From Fragilaria crotonensis (Eukaryota > Bacillariophyta > Fragilariophyceae > Fragilariales > Fragilariaceae), in assembly GCA_022925895.1 (NCBI GenBank), contig JAKSYS010000381.1, positions 1 to 59,072 of the forward strand: 59,072 nt of DNA, read 5' to 3'. The notes beneath the pieces were generated by a model that saw nothing but the letters and a program-made list of their open reading frames with translations, was not told the DNA's origin and made no database searches. Below are positions 44,592 to 55,692 of this stretch, in pieces (the stretch's first letter is position 1; each line of letters starts with the position of its first letter). A program made the position numbers and the translations under genes.

Positions 44592-44957
44592 CACAATTAG
44601 TGTGAAGTGGATGCTTCGCTCGGAACAGGCCTTGACAACCCACGCTGGGACGAGAAAAAACGCATCGCCTGTCGCAATTCTCTCCACGCCAAAGCCAATA
44701 TCGTCCTTCTGGATACCTCCGGCTCGAAGGATGGCACTTAAAAGACACGCCTTGGTCCCACAATTGCCCACGCGGTGCGATAACGTGTACTCCACGGGAA
44801 CGGTCCAGTCTGCCAGGATTGAGTACTTGATTTCATCTCGAACCCAGTTGAAGGCCGCAATCGCAAAGGCAACGTCGTAGTCGCCACCATGAATATCGGC
44901 GCGAAGCTTGGCTGCGATTTCTTTGACTTGAGGATGTTCGTGGTCGCAAAAGTTCAT

Positions 44958-45941
44958 GCTTGTAAATCTGATATTGTTAGATTACACACGAAGCATTCCG
45001 TTCTAAATTCTATGTCACAAAGGAAAAGGATCGAAATCATCATCCTACAAAATCGATGCCTGAACTTGTCGCGGCAACCCTGTCGCGGGAACTTGTGGTC
45101 AATCTGTCAACGCTATACAATTCAAGCAGTTGGAGTATGTTGCGAGAAAGGCGAATCCATGTCTTGCATGCTGCATGGGCTTCTTTTCAAGATTCACAAG
45201 TAGTGTGGTGGCCGTCTAGTTCCGACCTTGTCACGGGAACTTGATTTTGTATGAAGCACTCTGTCAATGCAAAATGCTATGCAAGCAAGTGGACAGTTTG
45301 CCAGAATGAATGTCTTGCATGTAATGCATGGGCGTTTTACGGCAAGACTGAAATAATGTGGTGACAATTTTGTTCTGCCCTTGTCGCGGGACACCGGGGG
45401 TAGGCTTGAGAGGGTGTGTCATCCTAGTAGTAGTATGCATAAAGTCGTTCATTCCTGCATACGACATCTGCATTACAAGTCCTGAGCTGGCGGAGAGTTG
45501 TCGACTTCACATGTGTCAATACGTTGGAGCATTTGGAGTAGTAGGAATTGTAACTTGAAGCGAATAACGTAATGCATGGATGACGTACTGTCGTAACTTT
45601 AATCGAACACACCCACAGGCCGGAACTCTTGCGATTCGAATAAGAAAAGGTGTGAGTCGACAAATAAAATCCTAATGACAAAACAAACTAACTAAAGGAG
45701 CACATGTCTAATGCTAAGCGCATCGTTGTCAAAACCTATGTTATTGAAGAGTTTGTGTTATATGTGTTATGTGTGATCCCCTAATACGCGTTTCTGCCGC
45801 GCGGATCGCTAATTAAATTCTCCATTGAGGCCTTTCCTTTAATCAGACACACTCGTCAACACGTCGGACGTTTTGGCAAGTACTGGCGAGTGGCGAGTAT
45901 CATAGTATTAACTAGCGCGGTAAAAGGAAGTGCCTGCAAGA
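44958..45941. other. Intergenic with diffuse tandem repeats
   Basis: Upstream region of the split transglutaminase gene. Apart from a degenerate repeat of about 150 bp (45094-45392) nothing is recognised. Confidence 0.4.
45094..45392. repeat. Degenerate 150-bp tandem repeat
   Basis: Two diverged units share ordered blocks: tctgtcaa, atgtcttgcatg, gcatgggc, then gtggt and ccttgtc(g/a)cggga. A partial third match to the tgtcgcgggaacttg block precedes unit one near 45080. Origin unknown. Confidence 0.5.
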
Positions 45942-46496
45942 TCATAGCTCCATACTGAACACTCCATCGTCGTCCACATCGTCAGCCTCGACAACGGCAA
46001 CTATCTTGTGGCCGGGGTCCACTTCATCATACCCAGTGATGGACCAACCATCGTTGACATCAGGTCTAGTTTCGAACTCATTAGACAAGATGTGTTGAAG
46101 CCCTTGCGGAAGCTCACTTTGCATGTTAGTCTGAGCGTATTGAAACTCCTCTGACGAATCATTCGGAGTCACAGATTCCGCTGGCCACCGTGAATGAGGC
46201 TCTTGAAGGGAAGTGTGGTCGAAGCTTTCGTTAGCGCTAATCCTGAAGCCTTCATTGTCTCCACCGTGACTGGAATGTAATGCCTGCCTGTCTCGAATAC
46301 CGTTTACTATTCGGTAGAACATGCAAAGATCTCTCCACTCCGCAGCCTCAGTGTCTTCGCGAAGTTGAACTTCGGAATTCGTTCGTGGAACATGATATGA
46401 AGGCATTGGGATGGTCTGTGATCGCCGCCTTGATGGGCGTGCTCTCTCAGACCCTGACGACTGATTTGCGCAAGTTGTCGACCCTTTATTCATCAT
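45942..46496 (-). CDS. Hypothetical acidic protein
   Basis: 184 aa from the ATG at 46496; the frame is open farther upstream without an ATG. It has a Ser/Arg-rich start (RARPSRRRSQTIPMPSYHVP) and a compact motif EAAEWRDLCMFYRIVNGIRD that looks like a conserved helix. A polar middle leads to DGWSITGYDEVDPGHKIVAV, with an acidic end (DDVDDDGVFSMEL). No known domain. The Trp/Tyr-containing helix and the acidic FSMEL end resemble small diatom hypothetical proteins I have seen. It is probably a real gene, but its function and start are uncertain. Confidence 0.55.
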   Translation of the reverse strand: MMNKGSTTCANQSSGSERARPSRRRSQTIPMPSYHVPRTNSEVQLREDTEAAEWRDLCMFYRIVNGIRDRQALHSSHGGDNEGFRISANESFDHTSLQEPHSRWPAESVTPNDSSEEFQYAQTNMQSELPQGLQHILSNEFETRPDVNDGWSITGYDEVDPGHKIVAVVEADDVDDDGVFSMEL

Positions 46497-48152
46497 TGTA
46501 TTACAGTTATAGTGGAGAGAGTCCTCGTGGTTCTGGTTCGACCTGAAATATGTGGATGGGCTAAAACAATATGAAACAAAAATTAATGAATTGAGTGGTG
46601 GTATTTTGCGAATCTCGAATTTCAATTCTCCGTGAAAGCCGATTGGCGTGTGGTGGGGTGAGGTCACTGTTCTTCGCTTGAGGCCATCAAATCAAAATTC
46701 ACATATACAGATGTTTCAGAGTCCAAGGGGCAGTAGAAGGAAACAAGGTGCCACAGGTTCAAACCGAGCGAGCGATTTTACAGCACAAGATGACAGGAAC
46801 GACGTCAGCATTGTGAAACGTCCCGTGTCAAACGCATAAAGGACAGGCGGACGAACACAGTTGGGTCGTGATGTCGTGATTCGTGATCACCAATGTAATG
46901 CGAACGGCCGAAATCACGATACTCACCTTTGCATGAGCTCACGTACGACGGCAATGCATTCAAGAGAACGACTTCGATGGTGGAGTCAAAACGGAGTGAG
47001 AAGTGGAGGCCAAGTTGACGAGGGTTCTGAGGTTGGTGGCGGCTCGTTGTTCAGGTTGTCTGTGTTGCGGATATCAAAGAAATGACCAACATCGAATCTT
47101 CTAAAGAATTGTTCAAGGTTTAGTGCGCGGTGCGCGTTTGAGCGGGAATCTTGACTGAATGGATGGCTCAAAGAGTCGGTGAAAACTTCAGTTTTGAGTT
47201 TTGACACCAAAGTTGTGTCAAGTTGATGGCTAAAAGAAGTCAGGTCGCGATTGCTTTCAAATCACGACTTGTGTTCGCTTTGGGCTCAGCTTGCACTTCT
47301 AATTGGTTAGAGTGAAATTCCGGCAGTTGAACCTTGAAGCCAATGCGTTCATGGGTCACCACATGAGTTGACAAGCACATGTTTCCGGCATGATCATGAG
47401 ATCATGAGCCATCGACCGTGCCTTCCTCCGAGATAGCTTTGCCGATGTTTTCGCCTTCTGGTGCTAGCAGTTGGCATCGGGGTGTCATGGCCAACTCAAG
47501 AATTTCCTGTTCCATACTCGTCAGCAGCATCACCGAGTGGCAAATGTGGACCGCGAGGTTTGCACTTTGCAGGTACAATATTCAGTATTGCATGCGCCCG
47601 CATTGGTTAGCCGTCGTTCTTTGTTGACACGCCTCGCGTGTTACAATACCGTATTGCTCGTGGAAAGTTAGACAGATGTTGACTATGTGTATCTTGGTGA
47701 TTGCTGCTACCTTGTCGAGTATGTAGACGATCAGTCATGCCTCATGCCTGCCATCAAGCAAGAATTGGCCTTGCGTTCTGCTGGACGGAAGGATCAGTCA
47801 TGCCTGCCATCAAGCAAGAATTGGCCCTGCGTTCTGCTGGACGGAAGGGCGCAATCGCGAGGCTGAATGCAGGTCTCCTCAGCACACACACGCACATTTG
47901 AGCGTCAATTGGTTCATTTACAACAGTTCGTTCGTCGAAAGCATTGCGTTGACGACCGAACCGACTTCACCAGAGTGTTGCGCACAGAAACCCCATGGTT
48001 GTGGAGAGAGGCTCATTCTAAGGGTACAGGTGTTGAGTGGCCGGTTCCGAATCAGGCTACCTATATAGGCTAATAACGCAACAATTTGAACACCATGATT
48101 CTTAATTTAATTCACCAGAATATTCCCGATTCCAATTACAATGAACCCTCAG
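46497..48152. other. Intergenic, no gene recognised
   Basis: Only short open stretches on both strands. It holds one 49-bp direct duplication (47744-47848). A run resembling a tRNA T-arm (ggttcaaacc, 46758) has no matching acceptor stem. Confidence 0.4.
47744..47848 (+). repeat. 49-bp direct duplication
   Basis: atgcctgccatcaagcaag and the bases that follow occur at 47744-47792 and again at 47800-47848 with one difference (ttggccttgcg against ttggccctgcg). The copies are 56 bp apart start to start. A recent tandem duplication outside recognised genes. Confidence 0.9.
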
Positions 48153-48467
<315 letters not shown>

Positions 48468-48483
48468 TTATATTTTAAACCAG

Positions 48484-48660
48484 TCTGACGGGCGGCCGTT
48501 GGCCGCGCGGCAATCGGTATATGAGGTACGTTGTACGCCAAACTGTGTACATATGCATACTTTGTGGTGCCCTGCGCGCTGATTTGACGGGCGGCCGTTG
48601 GCCTCGCGGCAATCGGTATATGGGCTACGACAAACTGGCGGGCGGCCGTTGGCCGCGTTA
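48484..48660. repeat. Three copies of a hairpin-forming GC-rich repeat
   Basis: The block tgacgggcggccgttggcc, followed by a variable cgcggcaatcggtatatg, begins near 48484, 48586 and 48632. It contains gcggccgttggccgc, a 6-bp perfect inverted repeat around GTT, intact in the first and third copies and altered in the second (ggcctcg). The tatatgcatactttgtgg-type sequence between copies also recurs (48551 and 48682). Confidence 0.8.
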
Positions 48661-48832
48661 CTGTATATTGGCAGCCTGTTATATGCATACTTTGTAGCTT
48701 TGTAGTGCCCCGTAGTTAGAGACAGTGACATTAAGTGTGGATAGTACCGGAGTTATGTACGATAGAGGGGGTCCTTCCGTGGAATACTGTCGTGGTCTTG
48801 CTGAGCCGTGCTCAGTGCTGGCTACGCCAAGA

Positions 48833-48870
48833 TTTGGTCCGGACGTACGTACATCCGGAAGGTCCGGCCA
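48833..48870. repeat. Dispersed CCGGACGTAC repeat, isolated copy
   Basis: gatttggtccggacgtacg and tacatccgg match the copy at about 49530. The core is nearly self-complementary (CCGGACGTACGTACATCCGG). Confidence 0.75.
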
Positions 48871-49001
48871 AAGCACGTTCTAGCCGTTAAGTTCCGGCAA
48901 CGAAGTCATTTCCGCGCACGCCGACTTCAAAATACATGTGCTGCGATATTTGTAGCTGTTGCAGTCAATGCAAACGAGCCGGCAAGGTTTTCTGATGCGA
49001 A

Positions 49002-49325
49002 GTGGAAATCCACTTCGGTGAAGTGGAATTCACTTCAGGTAAGTGGAATTTCACTTCGGGAAGTGGAATTCCACTTAGGGAGTGGAATTCACTTGAAGTG
49101 GAATTCCGCCTGACGTGAAATGCAATGTTCCCAAATGAATTCATACTGAATTGTGTAGGTGTCACGTGTGTCCATCGCATTGTGAGAAGTGGAATTCCAC
49201 TTCGGGTAAGTGAAAATCCACTTCGGTGAGTGGAATTCCACTTCGGGTAAGTGGAATTCTTTGGAGAAGTGGAATTTCACTTAGGGGAAGTGGAATTTCA
49301 CTTAGGTGAAGTGGAATTTCAGTGA
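49002..49325. repeat. Palindromic minisatellite (AAGTGGAATTCCACTT family)
   Basis: Two clusters (about 49002-49108 and 49188-49325) of 20-25-bp units. The unit core is the perfect 16-bp palindrome aagtggaattccactt or a slightly shortened or lengthened version, joined by cggg(t) or aggg(g/t) spacers. At least a dozen units are present. A short unrelated spacer separates the clusters. Confidence 0.9.
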
Positions 49326-49489
49326 CTAGGATCCACATGATAAACGCGCCGGCCTTGCTTTTTATCAGTTGAAAATGACATACCCCGGAAGCGAGACGCT
49401 GACTATGAGGTGTCACGTGTTCTCGTTTTTTCCTCGATTCCGACGGTGCGGCCGGACCTTCCCGGGGCGGACGGAAACGTCCCACTGTA

Positions 49490-49780
49490 CTGTATGCATA
49501 TTTTTGATGTCCGGACGTACATCCGGGGCAGCAGATTTGGTCCGGACGTACGTACATCCGGGGCGGAAACGTCCGTGGGAGCTCAATTGCGGGTACTGTA
49601 CTGTATGCATATTTTGATGTCGGACGTACATCCGGGGCGGACTGAAACGGCCCATGGGGCCCAATTTCAGGTATGGATATTTATTGTGCATAGGAGCCCA
49701 ATTTCAGGTATGAATATTTTTGTACATCCGGTTCTCCATGCGAAACGGCCCATGAGGCAAATCTCAGGTATGAATATTAT
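49490..49780. repeat. Cluster of CCGGACGTACATCCGG and CAATTTCAGGTATG repeats
   Basis: Several copies of (t)ccggacgtacatccgggg occur near 49510, 49543 and 49622, and actgtatgcatattttgatg recurs at 49489 and 49600. A second motif, caatttcaggtatgaatat, recurs at 49661, 49693 and 49751. The first motif is close to self-complementary. Confidence 0.8.
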
Positions 49781-50157
49781 TGATAAAGACATCTGGCCGG
49801 GGCTTGCACGGTACTGGTACACAGCGTTCCGTATACATGTACGCCATCGTTGTCTTCATCTATTTCGTCGGGTTCTTCATGTCTTTGGAATTTTTTTATC
49901 TCTGGGGACACAAGATAATCTTATTATGTGATATAAATATAATTAACCCCTCGCCGGGCCAAGCCAGCCGGGCTTGTCGAGTGTGTCTGTCGCCTGATCT
50001 TGTGAACTTTTACGAATACACAATTACTCGAGTACCGGTACCTGATCACATTATCATACACAATTGTACTGAGGAGTACTTGTATGCCTGCTACCACCTG
50101 CACCTGGTACCTGGTATACGTACAAGAACCAGGTGCAAGGTACTCGCAGTATGTATA

Positions 50158-50658
50158 TGTTGAGAATCCCAGATATCGTGAGCGCGGTACCACAGTACTT
50201 GCTCTGGTTATGGGGTGATAACTGCAGTTGTCAGGCCTTGACAAAATCTGTAAAGTAAAAGTTATGAGTTTAGGTTCTAACTAAACTCCTCTTCCAGGTT
50301 CCCTTCTCTGTCTCTCCAGAACCTTCCTCTGTCTTCTTCCTTCCTTGTGTCTCCTTCTTGTTCTTCCCAGTTCTTTTATAGTGGACTTCTGTCCAATCTC
50401 CTACATGTTTAATGATCTTCATTGACTTTCCATAGTTTTCGTCCTCCGATGGAATCTTGGTTTGTTGGACTCTTTGGAAATCCGTATCGCGATTAATTTC
50501 GAATTCTTTATCCCAGTTCAGTCGTGTGTTCAATTCCGAGTTCACGTCTGACTCGAATCTGACATTCCGTCCAAACGTCGAATCTCTCAGCTTCGCCAAC
50601 GACAGTATTCACTGTCTCACCGGTACTGGACTTATCCAGTAGCCTACTATCCTCGACA
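50158..50658 (-). repeat. Element 2 LTR (3' LTR in sense)
   Basis: 501 bp, matching 55693-56195 except for one base and a missing CT near 50585. The missing dinucleotide shifts the Pol tail frame that runs through the LTR. Confidence 0.95.
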
Positions 50659-51352
50659 TCCTCCCTCCAACAATCCAGGGTTCCATCTCGTATGTTCTTC
50701 GCGTGTTTCGTATGTAATTTCTCAGGACAGTTCTTGTTCAATATGTCCGCTGCATTCTCTTCCGATCGAATAAACTGCACGTTCAAATAACCGTTATCTT
50801 CCAGTTCACGGATAAAATGAGCACGTACATCGATATGCTTCGTTCTGGCTCCGACATGTTGATTCTTGACCAAATAAATAGCTCCAAGATTGTCCTCGTA
50901 CACTTTTCCCATATGACGTTTCTCATCCGGTCTTCGTATGCCTTCGTCGAGTAACATCATGATAAACTTGTTCTCGCATGCACCTCTCGCCAAACTGATA
51001 TACTCCGCTTCGGTACTCGATAGTGTAACGACGTGTTGGGTCTTTGATTCCCAATGTACCAACGTTCCACCTAACGTATGCAGTCCCGAAGATATACTCT
51101 TGCGATTGTCCGTATTCTTGGCATAGTCGGAATCCACCATAGAAATAGGTCGTAGTTCCTTGGGTCTTCTGTACGTGAGTCCCTCGTACGGTCGTAGCTT
51201 GATATGACCGACCATTCTGTCCAATGCCTTCCAGTGATCCTCACCTGGGTTCGATAGGTGCTGTGCCAGTTCCGAGCTGCGTTGGCCAAATCCGGTGCCA
51301 GTTTCGTCGTTAAATACATGATCTTTCCAACCATTGACCTGTAATCCGTCAT
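50270..51352 (-). CDS. Element 2 RNase H and LTR-encoded Pol tail
   Basis: SMVDSDYAKNTDNRKSISSG (Asp), LSSTEAEYISLARG (Glu), VYEDNLGAIYLVKNQ (Asp), KHIDVRAHFIRE and ADILNKNCPEKLH are copia RNase H. The frame then enters the 3' LTR. In the 5' LTR copy the same frame stays open to RSLVRT and a stop (equivalent to 50270); in this 3' copy a missing CT near 50585 shifts it to an earlier stop at 50508. Confidence 0.85.
50659..50668 (-). promoter_or_regulatory. Element 2 polypurine tract
   Basis: GGAGGGAGGA in sense, directly before the 3' LTR (TGTCGAGG), the normal place for plus-strand priming. Confidence 0.7.
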
Positions 51353-52529
51353 ATTAACCGTAGGTCCTTCGTTTTACTTAGGTACTTGTTCGGGTATCCG
51401 GGCGTGTCGTATGTCTTGACTTCCTTGCCAGTAATCTTCTCGTAGGTTTCCACGATTTCATCTTCAAGTTTGTTCATCTTCGCAATGATAATGACATTTC
51501 CGTTTTCGTCCACGCTCCAATCGTACCATACTCCCAAGTGCTTCTTCAACTTTCCGAGATCAGATATATTGAATCGTTCCTTAAGCTTCGTCTTGAATTC
51601 TTCAATCGCCTTCTTCGATCCAACCAAAATTACGTCATCCACATGCACAACTGCCATCAGGGTCATATGCCCTTTCGTGTCTTTCCAGTAGTACATGCAC
51701 GGATCAACCAGACTTTGAATCATATTCATGTGCTTCGTCAAGTACTTACGTAGTGTCTTCATAAAAGTCTTGGGACATCCACTCCTCCATACATAGGACG
51801 AGTCAGCATAATACAATAACGTCTCAATTCGTCTTCCGTTATATATCCCAATTCAACAATACCTTCCGGCCACTCAGCAAATACTGGCTTGTCATCTTCA
51901 AGTTCCGCATTTAAGAACGCTGCTTCAATATCGATCATCTCAATCGTCCAACCTTCGTCTTGCCTGTACAGCGCGATAGTAATCGCGAGTCTGACCGTTG
52001 TGTCCGTTGCCACAGGTGAAAATGACTCTGTGTAGTCAACACCAGGTACCATCACGTAGCCCTTCAGTACGATTCTGCTCTTGTACCGTAGTGTGCCGTC
52101 TTGTTCCTCCTTGATCTTGAAAATCCACTTAACAGGTATCGGTTTTCGTCCGTTTAACTTGTCCCTTGGGAATTTCTTCCATGCGTCGCGTGATATGAAA
52201 TTATTAATTTCGGACTTAGCAGACGGTATCCACTCTTGCTTCTTCGGTCCGGTCACAGCTGCACGAAATGTCTTAGGTTCGCCTGGGTCCGACGTAAGCA
52301 TGGTATTAAATACCAGATGCGCAATTCGAGTTCTGCTTCTTGTACGCGTCCCGGGCTCATCGTTTTCGATCACAACTGGACTCTCAATTCCAAGTTTTTC
52401 AATTCTCTTTCCAATGGTGTTGTCCTCTGTTTTGCTCTTCTCAACCATTTCTTCGGCATTTTCGATGATTGTTTGTTCTGTAGGCAACTCCACGATTCGC
52501 TCTTCAACGCTGTCGCCTTCCTTTCGCAA
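51349..52529 (-). CDS. Element 2 reverse transcriptase region
   Basis: KPIPVKWIFKIKEEQDGTLR, YKSRIVLKGYVMVPGVDYTE, SFSPVATDTTVRLAITIALY, IDIEAAFLNAELE and LTRPMYGGVDVPRL are copia RT. Restoring one T at about 51775 continues it as FMKTLRKYLTKHMN. The catalytic AVVHVDDVILVGSKK follows. In front lies the polar linker with the GTRTRSRTRIAHLVFNT segment. Confidence 0.88.
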
Positions 52530-52869
52530 TATGATGACGTCTTCGTCGTCATCGGAGTCAGAATCGAAAAGAATTGATGTTGGGGCACGTCCATTTTCGT
52601 TTCGTTCTCGTCGTGTACCTCGTCTTCTTTCGTTCTCTCTCGCTCAATCATCGACTCTATCCTCCCTGCTGAAGACATGGGAGTTTCAGCCGGTTGCAAT
52701 GCAGTCATGGTCGCGATTTCCTCATCATACTCTGGAATGAGATGAATTTGGGAGTCAATTCCTCTTCATCTGCCGCCAATTCAGCTTCCACCTCTTCCAG
52801 ATCTTCGCCTAGGACCATCTGACGGTCAAAGCCTCGGCCATTGTCAATCTGATGTCATTTTCAGCCTTT

Positions 52870-53830
52870 GTCAAGTCAGCCCATGCATGAATATCTCTTG
52901 TTTCAACAATTTTCCACTGTAAGGATTGTACATCCTGTACACATCTCTTGCATGGTTCTCAGCATAGCCAACCATGATCATCTTGGTGGCTTTCTCCTTG
53001 AACTTCCCCTCATTGTCCCTCTGTTTGTAACATAGCCAATTCGGCCATATTCCACTGTGCTACCGTATATGGTGCACGGGGTACCGTAGAACAGTTCGTC
53101 TGGGGTACTGTACTGCGGGTATTGGGTAGTGTATTCCCGAGTACCGCCGCAGTCTTCGTCGCTTCCGCCCATAGTTTTCCTGTAGAAATTTGGTCCATCC
53201 TGCAGACAGCATCATAGCCAGTGCTCTGTTGGCGTCTCGTGCAAACATGCGTTCAACAACTCCGTTATGCTGTGGTGTGTGCGGTGCCGTATACTCCATC
53301 TTGATATTGTACTGTCCTTCGCACATCTTCTTTAAATCCGAAATGTGTTCTCCGGCATTGTCGCATCGGACGTACTTCACTTCAATACCAGCCGCCTTCA
53401 ATTTGTCCAGAAGTTCTTGAAGGTGCGCTTTATCCCACTCTTCTTAGCGCCGTAAAGTCCCACGACTTTCTCGTTTTGTCGTCGACAATCTTGAACCAGT
53501 ATCGTGATCCCGCAACCGTCTCGTTGTATGGACCACTCGTATCCATATATAGGCGTTCGCCACGTTCTTCAGCCTCGGTCGTCGTGATCTTATTGGTTCG
53601 TTTCTGCGTAGCTTTCGCACGTGCACATCCATCGCACACAGCCCACTCTCCCGTAGGTTTGATACCAAGCGTTTTAAGCAAGCTCCGAACCACTTTTTCC
53701 GTCGCATGTCCAAATTTTCGATGCGCCTCATTGATGTCCATGGCTTCATTCTTCTCGTTCTCGATGGTTTCGTCGCCTCGTTTCGCAATTCCTTCGGCAT
53801 TAAACTTCTCTTTCAAACGAAACTCGTCGC
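52870..53830 (-). CDS. Element 2 integrase region
   Basis: HHCC-type pre-integrase segment (AHRKFGHATEKVVRSL, then CDGCARAKATQ), core Asp in RLYMDTSGPYNETVAG, second Asp in VKYVRCDNAGEHISDL and Glu in HNGVVERMFARDANRAL. The C-terminal part (MIMVGYAENHARDVYRMYNP) follows near 52960. Frame breaks lie near 53430 and 53170. Confidence 0.85.
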
Positions 53831-53839
53831 GCTTTCAGA

Positions 53840-54240
53840 TAAGTCATCCGTCTGTTTCCTTTTCAAATTTCATCGTGTCACCAGATGGGTTCTTGAGCTC
53901 AGATTCGTCTTTCCTGCTCACAAACTCGTTCCCATTCTCATTCAAACGTCCCACACTGATCAGGTTTCGAGCGAAGTCGGGGATAACCATCACTTCTCGC
54001 AAAATCATCCGTTTATTGGAGTGTTTTTGCTCCAAACATAGATCTCCAATAGCTGTAGCTTTTAGGGTCTCATTGCTCCCAACTCTGACATGCTCTCCAT
54101 CCAAAGTAGCCTTCAAATTAAACATGTTGTTGGTGGTCTTGGCAACATGAGTAGTGGCGCCGAATCCATCAACCAGTTCTCAAAACCATCTTCATCATGG
54201 TCAGCAACAAACTTAGTTTTGCTGGAATTCGCCATGAAAA
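53840..54240 (-). CDS. Element 2 aspartic protease region
   Basis: WLMDSGATTHVAKTTNNM is recovered if one G is restored at about 54160; the active-site DSG is canonical here, unlike element 1. It continues with LKATAIGDLCLEQKHSNKR, VMVIPDFARNLISVGRL and SRKDESELKNPSGD, the usual copia protease C-terminus. Confidence 0.75.
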
Positions 54241-54407
54241 CTTCTTCGTCCCACTTCCAATTACTTAGGCCTCGCGGGGTGTCCATGCGGTATTCAGTCG
54301 TGTCGGATTCCTTTTTCTTGTCTTTTTCGTCGTCGTTCCAGAAATCGTCTTCGTCATCGTCGTCATTGTCTTCGTGATTGCTTTCGTCATCGCTCGTTTC
54401 ACATATC

Positions 54408-55642
54408 AGCCCAACTCACAGGCTTTTTGATCCTTCGGAGATCTTCTTCGAGTTCGGTGTCGTTCTTTTCAATCCCATCGTAGTATTGACCAATTAATTC
54501 TTCTTCCGGTTCCGATACGTCGAGGGCAATAATCGTCTCGGCAAATTTCTTGTACTTGCGGTCCAACTCCGTATCAGGTTTACGTTTCCTGTTATCGTTC
54601 GCGATGTCGTTGAGAATCTCCAGGGCAAGCTTGTCCAGATCGATGTCGTTTTACCATTGGTTCCTCCCTGTTTCTCGTTTCGTGAATAGCCATTCCGACA
54701 AACATTCCCGAGTCGTTTCCTTGAGTTTTGCAGTGTTGCGCTCGGTGCCCAACTTGGCCACATTTGTAACATTTTCCGAAAACGAATTTTGCACTCCATT
54801 GCCATTCTTGACATTGCCTCCATTTCTCTCTTCATTGCTCTTGCAGTCTCGTGCCTTGTGCCCTTGTTTTCCACACTTGTTACACTTCCCTTTAAATTGC
54901 CTCCAGCTGTTTCGTCCGCCGGTCGTCGTGAGCAAATGCTTCTGATTTCGTTCGCCTCCTTTTTCGTCTCTCTTTCTTGAATTCGTCCCTTAAACGGCTC
55001 AATGAACATCTGATAGTGCCCTGTGATCTCCTCAACGAAGTCTTGATGGTCCATACCCTCACGCCCAATCTTGCCGTTCAACGAAGTGATGACGGCCTCG
55101 TAGCGTCGTTTTGGCAAACGTGCCAAAATTGTTGCTTGCATCTGTTCTTGGCTTCTCATGGTCCCATTTTCGCACTTACCGACCTCTCTGTTCAACCTTT
55201 CGAGCTCCAATATCCACATGTGCGGGTCCTCCATGTCATTCTTCATGTAACACTTTTCTAATTGCGTAGTCGCCTTCACAAGGTCTTTCGTCTTCTTCGA
55301 ATCGTAGCGACTTTTCAACGCTTTCCACATGTCGTTCGCCGTCTCTTCGGCCTCAATAATCGCAAATGCGTCGCCCTGGCATGACATAATCAAAAAATTG
55401 CGAGCGTCGTTGTTCCACTTCTGCGCTTGTTCTTCCTCTCTTGTCAACTCCACAGCCCCTGGGCTTGGCAGCTTCAACTTTTCCAGCAGGCCCCTCTCAA
55501 AGCCTTTGGACGCAGCAAACACTTCTGCCTTCTTGAAGAACTCTCGCGGTTCCATACCGCCCTTCGTCTTGTCATTTCCCCAAAAGGGAATGACCTTGAT
55601 CGTCTCGAGCGGACTCGACTTCATCGTCGCTTCGCTCGCCAT
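54408..55642 (-). CDS. Element 2 Gag with two CCHC knuckles (frame-broken)
   Basis: The ATG at 55642 begins the copia Gag (UBN2-type) domain: ETIKVIPFWGNDKTKGG, WNNDARNFLIMSCQGDAFAI, MWKALKSRYDSKKTKDLVKA, HMWILELERLNREVGKCENG and ILARLPKRRYEAVITSL. Two zinc knuckles follow in other frames, CNKCGKQGHKARDC (about 54880-54840) and CYKCGQVGHRAQHC (about 54775-54735), so at least two frame corrections are needed. An acidic tail (DIDLDKLALEILNDIAND, then SEPEEELIGQYYDGIEK) follows. Confidence 0.8.
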
Positions 55643-55678
55643 CGTCGTCGTCGTTAGATCTTAACTCTCAAAAGCAAT

Positions 55679-55692
55679 CGTTTTATAAAACG
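55679..55692. promoter_or_regulatory. Palindrome at the expected primer-binding site of element 2
   Basis: CGTTTTATAAAACG is a perfect 14-bp palindrome abutting the 5' LTR, where a tRNA-complementary site would normally begin. No TGG-type site is seen. Whether priming uses a tRNA fragment or a hairpin cannot be decided from sequence. Confidence 0.4.

Larger units (their letters stand above)
38480..44957 (-). pseudogene. Transglutaminase-like protein gene split by a copia insertion
   Basis: The minus-strand frame starts at ATG 44957 and runs to 44592. The copia element (38866-44591) interrupts it, and the frame resumes at 38860 and ends at 38480. Removing the element and one copy of the 5-bp target duplication restores an uninterrupted 248-codon frame. 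The product has the transglutaminase-like papain-fold triad: Cys66 in HRVGNCGTKACLL, His117 in SIHFTLIV just before the break, and Asp132 in KWIHLDTSLD just after it. The element thus separates His from Asp and removes function from this allele. The N-terminal region (AAFNWVRDEIKY) fits the family helix. The substrate is unknown; proteins of this group can be proteases or cross-linkers. No other lesion was seen, consistent with a very recent hit. Confidence 0.85.

Noticed and set aside
46740-46790. Possible tRNA because of ggttcaaacc
   Set aside because: No acceptor or anticodon stem can be paired with it.
48468-48731. Minus-strand frame beginning MSLSLTTGHYK as the missing start of histone H4
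   Set aside because: It does not match the H4 N-terminus and has no donor site after codon two.
49002-49325. Regular repeats considered as a CRISPR array
   Set aside because: The units are palindromes with only 4-6-bp spacers, in a eukaryotic genome, and there are no cas genes.
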